A stretch of 59,513 bases of DNA from Leptospira biflexa (GTDB taxonomy: Bacteria > Spirochaetota > Leptospiria > Turneriellales > DYLW01), in NCBI GenBank assembly GCA_020720785.1, contig DYOA01000003.1, positions 1-59,513 on the forward strand, given 5' to 3'. Numbering within the stretch: position 1 is the first letter of the stretch; every line of letters begins with the position of its first letter. Shown here in pieces: positions 52,680 to 59,513 of the stretch. The notes below the pieces were generated by a model. The model made no database searches and was not told the origin of the DNA. It saw only the letters and a list, made by a program, of their open reading frames with translations. The position numbers and the translations under genes are program-made.

Positions 52680-55600
52680 TCAGAATAGTATTTTCGCATA
52701 AATGGAAATCATAAAAGAAAATATTTCCTGCGAAGATTCATTATTATTAGCATTCCGGAAAACATCATAAACCAGCTTCAGATCCGTACCACCGGTCACA
52801 TTGGCGTGGAGGTTCATATCCACATTCTGATATAAAATGTACTGGTCTTTCGCGTTCTGGGTTAACAGCTGCGTTAGATCATACTCATAGCGGTTAAAAG
52901 CCGCACTCAAACGGATGGTATATTTGGGATTGGACCGCAGAACCAGACCGGTGAGATTCTGCATGCCATTCTTGAGAAAAATCCACTCCGTTTTATAGGC
53001 AATGGCGGCTTCATGGGAAATATCGCTCTGGTCTATGTTATCAGATCCGGTAATCTGATTCAGAATGGCCAAATCCTCAGCCGGATCTTCCGGTGAAATA
53101 TAATACTCCCGGGTGTAATATCGCAGCAGATACCCATACGTAAAGGAAATGCTGGAATATTTGGAAGAAGAAAACCACCCAAAGGTCAGGGTTGCCAGCG
53201 GATTATGGCGGTCTTCCCGGATGTTTTCTGTGATCCTCATACTCCGGTCAAAATTGTAATTGATATCCAGAGAAGAGGTGTGGTGGGTTTTATTATTAAA
53301 ATACCAGAAATCAAACATCTTCATCAAATTGTATCCCTGCAGTACAGAAGTCCCCCAGTTCGCCGTTTGGATGGGGAGAGTATCCACATTCGGTCGCTGC
53401 ACATTCTGTCCCAGCCGGCCATTCAGACGGAGCAGCAGGGGTTCATAAAAATTCCAGGTGGTATTCAGAGCCATATTTTCTCTCAAATTAATATTATTGG
53501 TATAGTTCAGATATGCGTTCTCATAGCCGGTTTCCCGGGTTAATGGCATCTGCTCCGCCCGGACGTAATCCCGGGCTTTGGAGAAGTTATTCCGCTTCAC
53601 GCCACTCCCGGACTGGAAGTGATACCAGAAAGGAAATCCACCCAGGTTATACGCTCTTTCCATTAGAGGTGGCATCGTCCGGCTTAATCCATAGGGATCA
53701 TCGTAAATCCCGGTTTTTTCCGTGAACGGCACGGAAGATTCATTCAATGTGATTTCCCGGGAAAAATTATACTGGACAGATTTCAGAATCTCATTTTTGA
53801 CAATTTTCTGGATCAGGAATGGGGTGGAAAAAGATGAGGATGCCGTGGTGGCTGGGCTTTTCAACCGCTGGTATTTATCCATATTATACGTCAGAAGATT
53901 ATCCTGAAAGGAGTTTTCCTGATACCGAGCGGAAAATTTCAAAGCGGGGGAAAACCATAAAAGATCTGTATAGCTGGCTTCCAGATCATAGCCGGTCACT
54001 CTCTGCCGATACCGGAAATCCGATGGTTTTTCAATCCAGGGAAAGTAGAAATCCCCGGCAATCTCCTTCTGGTTCACCGTGTCTGTATAATTTTTTTCCA
54101 GCAGAATTGTCTGGTTAACCATATAGGCGGGGACCAGTTCAAAACCTCCAATGGAATACCGGACAGAAGCTTCCGCGTTATCTTTTTGTTCTTTTTCTTT
54201 TTTTAATTCATTGGTGGTCAGGATATCGTCCGTATACGTGGTATTCACTTCCGTTTTCCGGTAAAAACTGGATGATGTTTTGACATTATAGGACACTTTG
54301 CTCCGCCCGATGGGGGGGAGGTTCTCCGTCACCGCCAGAGTGGGAGACTGGGTTTTTTCCTGGAGGGAAAAACTTTTTTTCTCTTCATTGCCAAAGGAAT
54401 TCTCTGAAATTTCCTCTCTTTCATTCAGATGGTCCCGGTGAGAATAGGAAGCAGTGAACACCGGTGCGTATGGATTTTTAAACCCAATCCGGTGCGACGT
54501 GGAATGCTGGACAGTGGAGGAATTTCCTTTCTGGGACAGCAGTGCCACTTCCTGCTCCGGATCAGAATTCACATTTTCCAGCAGCAGGCGGTAATCCCCA
54601 TGCCAGCCGGGAAGAATGTCGGACTGGATCATCCATTCCTTGCGGTCTTCCTCCATATAATTTTCCGTCTGGCCGATGGTAGCAAACCGCTGGCCTTTAT
54701 TCCGGTGACGGTAGATGGATTCCATACCGGAGAGAATGGGAATACCGCTTTTGGTTTTAAACGCGGGACGGATCATTTTTACCATGGCTTCATATTTATA
54801 CGCATCATCCGAAATAATCTGGGGTTCAGAAACATAGAGATCATTGATCCAGACTGTCCCGGTTTCCGGACGCGGAGTATCCGTAGCAATGCCCAGGGAC
54901 ATCACGGAAATCTGTTTGAGGTTCACCTTTCCGGAGGAGGAATGCGGTTTTTTAATCTCCCAGCTCAATTTCTGCCACCCGGAAGAATCCACACTGCTGC
55001 GGTATTCATAATAATCATCTTCACTGGATCCCAGCCGGAAAACCAGATACTGCCCCATTCCGGTTAAATTGCGGTAGTTCACCCACATATTCATATTTTT
55101 ATAATAGGATAAATCCATTTTGCGCAGAAATACCCGGCGGGCAATGGCCATGTCATACGTGTTTCCGCCATAGTCCAGGGTGTACTCCATTTTGAGTGCG
55201 GCCTCCCGGATACGGGCATATTCCGTGTTGGTTTTTTTACCATGCAATAACTCATAGGTTGTGCGTTCTTTGGAGAGATAGGATTCCAGGCCGTATTCAT
55301 CCTTGGAGGCAAAATTATCTATCATGGCAATCCGGAATATCCGGGGATTCTCATTTTCCGTAAATCCGGGAGCGGCGGTCTGTCTGGTCTTTGTGGAACG
55401 CCATTTGGAGCCGGAAAACCGGATGGAATCAAACATGATTTTTCCGGCACCGCTTTCCGATCCCGCCTCCGGCACAATATAAATCCGGATACTGCGGACA
55501 GACCGGAGTGCCGTTTTCTGGGCTTCTGACATTCCGGATGGAGAAAAATAGACCCGCACATGATGCCATCCAGCCGATGTGATCAGATTGCTTCCCTTGT

Positions 55601-58600
55601 CGTAGTAAAGATACGGAGTGCCGTCGTTGCCAATGGTAACCACGGACTCCAGCGTATTCATTTTTCCGTCTCTGTCCAGGTCTTCGGTATCCAGAGCCCC
55701 GTTTCCCTTAGTGGCATAGGAACCGCCCACGTCCGGACCTGCCCCCACTATACTGTTCATCCCGGAACAACCGGACGGGGTAAAAGCATACCCACGGTCT
55801 TCAGAAAAACCGGTGGAGCGGATAATGTCAATGGTATAGTTTTTTTCCCCCTCATCACAGAGAGATTCCGCCACCCCGTCCCCATCCTGGTCGCAGAGCT
55901 GCCCGTCAAAACCGGTATCTTCGCTGTCAAAAATCCCGTCTTCATCTGAATCTTCGTTTACGGTTCCCATCTCAAAATAAATCCGGACGCCCCCTCCCAG
56001 AGATACGGGATCCCGCAGCATCACATCATACTCCAGATACTGCACGGCGGAAAAATCCATACCGGCAGAAGCAAAATTACGGGTTACCATGGACGCATAC
56101 TTTGTCACACCGGAAGCGTTTTTGGAAAAATCAAAATCCATTACAAGGGAAACCTGCTTTTCCGCATTGGAGGAATTCACCTGGCTGGAATCCAGATGCC
56201 CTTCTGCCACATTATACGGTCCGGAAAGTGTCTCATAGTCCGGCGACGCAAAAGAGCCGGAATCAAACCCCAGAAGACCACGGGTGAAATCCCCCGGATC
56301 CCGATAGTAGCGATAATAGAGAGGGGCACGGGAACAGACAGTGGCACCAATCAGGGCTGCCGGCCTGGCCCCCAGAATCCAGTCCTTATCTGAAATTTCA
56401 ACATCGATGTATTCCTCCGAGGATTCCATATCGTCAATGAGGGCATATCCAAAGGTATTGGGATTATAAAAACTTGTTGCGTATTCCCCGTATCCTTCAA
56501 ACCGGAACGGTAGCATCTCTGCTTCCACTCCGGGAATATTATTCACCATCCGGGTGAGTTTCTCCGGGGAAAATTTCACGGTCATATCCCCTTCCAGAAT
56601 CATCCGGGATGCGGGTTCACTGCCAATGAACGGAGCGGAAGATTCCTCAAATTGACCATTATATAAAATGGTACTCCCAAATTGAATATTCCGGTTTGCC
56701 TCATAATCACTCCGGACGCCCAGAATATACCCCTGGTTGGAAGTTCCAAAAGGGGAATACTCATAGGAAATTTCAATGGATGTCCCCGGCCCAATAATGG
56801 GATTGCCGGGATCCTGGAACGAAAAATAGCCTGTATTAAAATCCATAAAATAGAGGGAAGGTGGCACCTCCTGCCCATTCACTTTTACTATCACAGAATT
56901 TTTTAATATATTTCCATGGGAAAGTTTCAAATCCCGCACATTCTGCGTATAATCAAAACGCATCTGTACCCCAGAGTTTTCCGCCACATAACCCGGCTGC
57001 CGTTCTGTATAGATGGAATCAATGGCCGTGCTGGAGAGATAAAAATCGGCCCCATTTTTGAGCTGTTTATAGGGTTCCCTCAGGGAAAATGCGATGGTTC
57101 CGGACTGATAATCAATATAATAATTTCCCAGATCCGTGATGGAAGAGACTGTCTCTCCGTTAACATTCATAAGAGAGAAACGGAAACCCCCTTCTTCAAT
57201 TTCCTGGGAGCCGATGGAATAAACCCCCCTCACCTCATACACATCCAGATTCAGTTTGCCGTCATCTATGATCACCACATCGCTGCCACCGTCTTCATTC
57301 TGGTCTTCCTGCAAGGCGGTATCCCATTTAATAAAAACACGGTAACCACCACCGTAAGGAATGGTTGCCGGATCGCAGCTCCCCAAAGCCCGTTCATAAT
57401 ACACAAAAATCCGGTAGCTGTCCTGGATATACCGGGTAAAAACAATCCGTCCCGATGTGGGATTGAAAAAGTAGTCCATCCCTTCCCTCAGGCGATGGTA
57501 ATTTCCCAGATCTTTTCCATTGGGGGAATACGGAACGGCTCCGTACATGGAATCATTCTGCGGGTTTCTGTCATCCAGCCAGATTTGGAGACTGCCGGAG
57601 GTTATCCCCACCGAGGAAGGAACAAAACCGGAGGGGTTATCCACTTTGGAAGTGAAAACCGTCAGGGAATTTATGTTGGAACGGTCATAGGAAACAGCGT
57701 TGATGACGGGGGAACAGCCGTCATTATAAAAAAGGTATGGCTCCAACTGATAATATTTCCGGTTCTGAAACTGGTATTCCCCAATCCGGGAAGAACTCTG
57801 CCGGGTACTGCCGGAAAACCGGTCGATGGCGGTCTGCCCCTGCGTGAGAGTAGCAATGGAATGGAACTGGAGTTTTCCCCGCTGCATTTTGGATTCCAGC
57901 CCCAAAGTTTTTTTGGATTTCTGCTCAAAAACGGCAAATTCGGAACGCGGAAACTGGAGATCAATATTTCCCACGGTGACTTCCTGCACAAATTCCTTTT
58001 TCCGCAGGGCTTTGTACTGAACCTGGAACGTGTTTTCCGTGGTATTGTCATGTTTATCATAATCCACGTCTATGGTGATTTTTTTCCCGATTTTTCCTTT
58101 TATGGATAATTTCATATCCATATTCAGATCAAACCCCTGGGAAACAGCATCGGAGCTGGCCTCCGTGGTATCACTCTGGCGGTCTTTATCCGAGACATAC
58201 CAGGAATCCCCGTAACTGGCTTTGATATTGGCGTTTCCGTACACCCGCAGCTTTACCGTGCCATAGTCCACACCAAAACCCCGGTCTTCCGGTATTCCGT
58301 CCACTTCCCGGAGATCTTCCATTCTCTGGTAGCGGTTAAATTTTTTCTCGGAAAAAGAGAAATCCCCTTCCTCCGTTCCAAAGATATCCATATCATCTTC
58401 AGAAAATGGATTATAGTAAAATACTCTTTTTTTATCTTTTTCTGCCGGAATTATGGTTTCCTGATTCTGGATTTTTTCTATGCGGATTGCCTGTCTTTTT
58501 TCCGGATAGGTTTTTTCACGTTCCTTCCGTAGAAAGAAACTGCCTTCATTGGCAAAAGACTCGCCCTTCTGGTATTTTAAAACAATGGGGAAAAAGAGAT

Positions 58601-58655
58601 ACCCGCCAGCTACCAGAAAAAAGCTGATTCTGGCGATGTGGATCCCATGCCGCAT
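52680..58655 (-). CDS. SprA/Sov-like giant outer-membrane protein (type IX secretion translocon family)
   Basis: 1991 residues. The N-terminus has one hydrophobic segment (signal peptide or anchor), then a charged region. From about 130, MDMKLSIKGKIGKKITIDVDYD, EVTVGNIDLQFP and LGLESKMQRGKLQFHSIATL follow the SprA N-terminal pattern. Around 720-760, YALIDDMESSEEYIDV...W-I-LGARP matches the SprA 'YIDDFEGS...W' signature. Inserted Asp-rich loops (DEDGIFDSED, DQDGDGVAES, DLDRDGKMNT) look like TSP3/EF-hand-like calcium loops. The C-terminal third is strand-rich and ends ILF with a terminal Phe. In Bacteroidetes SprA is the type IX secretion pore. No other type IX gene is visible here. It is shorter than typical SprA (about 2400 residues). 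Confidence 0.72.
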   Translation of the reverse strand: MRHGIHIARISFFLVAGGYLFFPIVLKYQKGESFANEGSFFLRKEREKTYPEKRQAIRIEKIQNQETIIPAEKDKKRVFYYNPFSEDDMDIFGTEEGDFSFSEKKFNRYQRMEDLREVDGIPEDRGFGVDYGTVKLRVYGNANIKASYGDSWYVSDKDRQSDTTEASSDAVSQGFDLNMDMKLSIKGKIGKKITIDVDYDKHDNTTENTFQVQYKALRKKEFVQEVTVGNIDLQFPRSEFAVFEQKSKKTLGLESKMQRGKLQFHSIATLTQGQTAIDRFSGSTRQSSSRIGEYQFQNRKYYQLEPYLFYNDGCSPVINAVSYDRSNINSLTVFTSKVDNPSGFVPSSVGITSGSLQIWLDDRNPQNDSMYGAVPYSPNGKDLGNYHRLREGMDYFFNPTSGRIVFTRYIQDSYRIFVYYERALGSCDPATIPYGGGYRVFIKWDTALQEDQNEDGGSDVVIIDDGKLNLDVYEVRGVYSIGSQEIEEGGFRFSLMNVNGETVSSITDLGNYYIDYQSGTIAFSLREPYKQLKNGADFYLSSTAIDSIYTERQPGYVAENSGVQMRFDYTQNVRDLKLSHGNILKNSVIVKVNGQEVPPSLYFMDFNTGYFSFQDPGNPIIGPGTSIEISYEYSPFGTSNQGYILGVRSDYEANRNIQFGSTILYNGQFEESSAPFIGSEPASRMILEGDMTVKFSPEKLTRMVNNIPGVEAEMLPFRFEGYGEYATSFYNPNTFGYALIDDMESSEEYIDVEISDKDWILGARPAALIGATVCSRAPLYYRYYRDPGDFTRGLLGFDSGSFASPDYETLSGPYNVAEGHLDSSQVNSSNAEKQVSLVMDFDFSKNASGVTKYASMVTRNFASAGMDFSAVQYLEYDVMLRDPVSLGGGVRIYFEMGTVNEDSDEDGIFDSEDTGFDGQLCDQDGDGVAESLCDEGEKNYTIDIIRSTGFSEDRGYAFTPSGCSGMNSIVGAGPDVGGSYATKGNGALDTEDLDRDGKMNTLESVVTIGNDGTPYLYYDKGSNLITSAGWHHVRVYFSPSGMSEAQKTALRSVRSIRIYIVPEAGSESGAGKIMFDSIRFSGSKWRSTKTRQTAAPGFTENENPRIFRIAMIDNFASKDEYGLESYLSKERTTYELLHGKKTNTEYARIREAALKMEYTLDYGGNTYDMAIARRVFLRKMDLSYYKNMNMWVNYRNLTGMGQYLVFRLGSSEDDYYEYRSSVDSSGWQKLSWEIKKPHSSSGKVNLKQISVMSLGIATDTPRPETGTVWINDLYVSEPQIISDDAYKYEAMVKMIRPAFKTKSGIPILSGMESIYRHRNKGQRFATIGQTENYMEEDRKEWMIQSDILPGWHGDYRLLLENVNSDPEQEVALLSQKGNSSTVQHSTSHRIGFKNPYAPVFTASYSHRDHLNEREEISENSFGNEEKKSFSLQEKTQSPTLAVTENLPPIGRSKVSYNVKTSSSFYRKTEVNTTYTDDILTTNELKKEKEQKDNAEASVRYSIGGFELVPAYMVNQTILLEKNYTDTVNQKEIAGDFYFPWIEKPSDFRYRQRVTGYDLEASYTDLLWFSPALKFSARYQENSFQDNLLTYNMDKYQRLKSPATTASSSFSTPFLIQKIVKNEILKSVQYNFSREITLNESSVPFTEKTGIYDDPYGLSRTMPPLMERAYNLGGFPFWYHFQSGSGVKRNNFSKARDYVRAEQMPLTRETGYENAYLNYTNNINLRENMALNTTWNFYEPLLLRLNGRLGQNVQRPNVDTLPIQTANWGTSVLQGYNLMKMFDFWYFNNKTHHTSSLDINYNFDRSMRITENIREDRHNPLATLTFGWFSSSKYSSISFTYGYLLRYYTREYYISPEDPAEDLAILNQITGSDNIDQSDISHEAAIAYKTEWIFLKNGMQNLTGLVLRSNPKYTIRLSAAFNRYEYDLTQLLTQNAKDQYILYQNVDMNLHANVTGGTDLKLVYDVFRNANNNESSQEIFSFMISIYAKILF

Positions 58656-58667
58656 TTTTACGATGAG

Positions 58668-59006
58668 CTACGCATGGGGATAATTTTTTTTATAATCATC
58701 CTCGGACAGGATGGAAAAATAATTCATTAATCCAGCCACTTTAAATATCTTTTCAATCATGGGCTTTAACCCGGTCAGATAAAAGGCCACTTTATTCTCT
58801 TTTAGCTGGTTTACTATTTTTATGAGCGTTCCAATACCGCTGGAGTCTACATAGGTGATTTCATTCAAATCCAGAATCATTGTCTCGCTCTGAACAAAGC
58901 TCAACCCGTCCACCTGGTTTTTTAATTCCAGAGCGGTATACATATCCAAACTGCCTTTGAGCAGTATTTTTTTGTAACCTTTCCCCTCATAAACCTGAAT
59001 GTTCAT
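58668..59006 (-). CDS. STAS-domain anti-sigma factor antagonist
   Basis: 112 residues. MILDLNEITYVDSSGIGTLIKI carries the STAS phospho-Ser motif DSSG (54-57). The following VAFYLTGLKPMIEKIF...GLMNYF is also typical. Proteins of this type bind an anti-sigma kinase and release a sigma factor when dephosphorylated. No kinase, phosphatase or sigma gene lies nearby. AGAGG precedes ATG 59006. The stop is 12 bases from the SprA-like start, so the two are probably one transcript. Confidence 0.9.
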   Translation of the reverse strand: MNIQVYEGKGYKKILLKGSLDMYTALELKNQVDGLSFVQSETMILDLNEITYVDSSGIGTLIKIVNQLKENKVAFYLTGLKPMIEKIFKVAGLMNYFSILSEDDYKKNYPHA

Positions 59007-59086
59007 TAGTACCTCTTCACGCGATGTTAAGACACCATGAATCCTTATCCTGCAATGGCAAGAAAAAAAAGTATTTTCCCCGAATT

Positions 59087-59374
59087 TTATCTTGCATAAA
59101 GCTTCCGTTCCTGTTCTTCAATAACCTCTTCCAGACTCTTTTGCTTTTTTACCGGAATACATCCAAAGTCCGGTTGATAGCTACTTTTTTCCTGCAGGTA
59201 TTCCCCCCATTTGCGGTAATTCCAGTTTCCATCCTCCGCTATAAAATCCCCGGAAACGTAATGGAATCCACCAATCACCCGCCCCGAACGCTGGTCACAA
59301 TCATCCACATTCGTAGTTTCGTGGCATTGGATCATTCCCAGAATTGCGACAGTAATAAGTAATGCTTTTTGCAT
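59087..59374 (-). CDS. Small predicted lipoprotein
   Basis: 95 residues from ATG 59374, preceded by AAAGGA. The signal peptide ends in lipobox GMIQC (Cys17), with further Cys residues at DDCDQ and FGCIP that could form a disulfide after export. The rest (GGFHYVSGDFIAEDGNWNYRKWG) is not recognised. The chain ends in a basic/acidic helix. It lies upstream of the STAS and SprA-like genes on the same strand. Confidence 0.65.
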   Translation of the reverse strand: MQKALLITVAILGMIQCHETTNVDDCDQRSGRVIGGFHYVSGDFIAEDGNWNYRKWGEYLQEKSSYQPDFGCIPVKKQKSLEEVIEEQERKLYAR

Positions 59375-59441
59375 GTTGTCCTTTATTATGAAGCTATAAA
59401 AAAATACGGGATCGGCAACTATTTGCACCTTAGGCCAGAAG

Positions 59442-59460
59442 CCGGGGGAAAATCCCCCGG
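59442..59460. other. Strong GC hairpin without a T run
   Basis: CCGGGGG (59442-59448), loop AAAAT, CCCCCGG (59454-59460): seven G-C pairs. Neither side is followed by a T run, so a canonical Rho-independent terminator is not shown. It may be a structured leader or the terminator region of a gene beyond the window. I see no gene in 59375-59513. Confidence 0.5.
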
Positions 59461-59513
59461 AATCTGAAATTATCATCGGTGGGGTATAAGGTCAAACTTG
59501 AATCCATTAGCCT

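Noticed and set aside
59442..59460. Rho-independent terminator
   Set aside because: The stem is strong but there is no T run on either side, so it is listed only as a hairpin.
1..59513. CRISPR array, insertion sequence, rRNA or prophage
   Set aside because: No regularly spaced repeats, no transposase or integrase gene with intact motifs, no rRNA and no phage structural genes were seen. The only long exact repeat I noticed is the 80-bp pair around the toxin-antitoxin genes.

Overview
The window is a gene-dense bacterial chromosome segment (about 45 intact genes). The envelope is clearly Gram-negative in type: it has several lipobox signal peptides, an outer-membrane beta-barrel protein ending in Phe, and a SprA-like giant outer-membrane protein. 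MurE carries the DNPR signature for meso-diaminopimelate, and dapA, dapB and an aspartokinase are present, so the peptidoglycan is probably meso-DAP type. Isoprenoids are made by the MEP route (ispG), Fe-S clusters by SUF, and deoxynucleotides by a B12-dependent class II reductase. My best guess is a Leptospira-like spirochaete or a lineage near the FCB group. This cannot be settled from the window: no rRNA or ribosomal protein gene is present.

Layout. 1-72: tail of a gene that starts outside the window. 253-3767: two-gene operon for a phospholipase-D-like lipoprotein and an outer-membrane barrel. 3762-4632: a PIN-domain toxin-antitoxin pair inserted between exact 80-bp direct repeats, the second of which is the 3' end of the next gene, a metallophosphatase (to 5589). 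5804-15294: a dihydroorotate-dehydrogenase-like enzyme and a 2795-residue lipoprotein with a TolB-like propeller, TPR helices and a degenerate CHAT-like domain. 15335-17828: yebC-ruvC-ruvA-comF. 17807-21277 (minus): aat-purC-purS-purQ-rsgA. 21316-22197: metallo-beta-lactamase-fold hydrolase. 22187-25068 (minus): murE-murF. 25149-27239: ClC channel. 27232-30234 (minus): dapA-dapB-murA. 30350-35041: sufC-sufB-sufD-Rieske-WHy lipoprotein.

35044-37522 (minus): ispG and a membrane TPR protein. 37582-37854: small lipoprotein. 37837-43789 (minus): nrdJ and a six-hairpin glycosidase-like protein. 43968-50653: paraoxonase-like lactonase, aspartokinase, frameshifted ttcA, nadC, an SDR and prfC. 50654-51430: a decayed PcfJ-like gene. 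51431-51514: tRNA-Leu(CAG). 51674-52675: a ZapB-like coiled-coil protein and ZapA. 52680-59374 (minus): small lipoprotein, STAS protein and SprA-like translocon protein.

Most of the window is housekeeping. The points most worth following are the repeat-flanked toxin-antitoxin insertion; a SprA/Sov family protein beside a STAS regulator; the giant lipoprotein with an interrupted, apparently inactive CHAT-like domain; a TTG(A/T)C box at a near-constant distance upstream of start codons that lack Shine-Dalgarno sequences; the A10 frameshift in ttcA; Cys-to-Asp MurA; and convergent genes that overlap or abut at every junction with no visible terminator.
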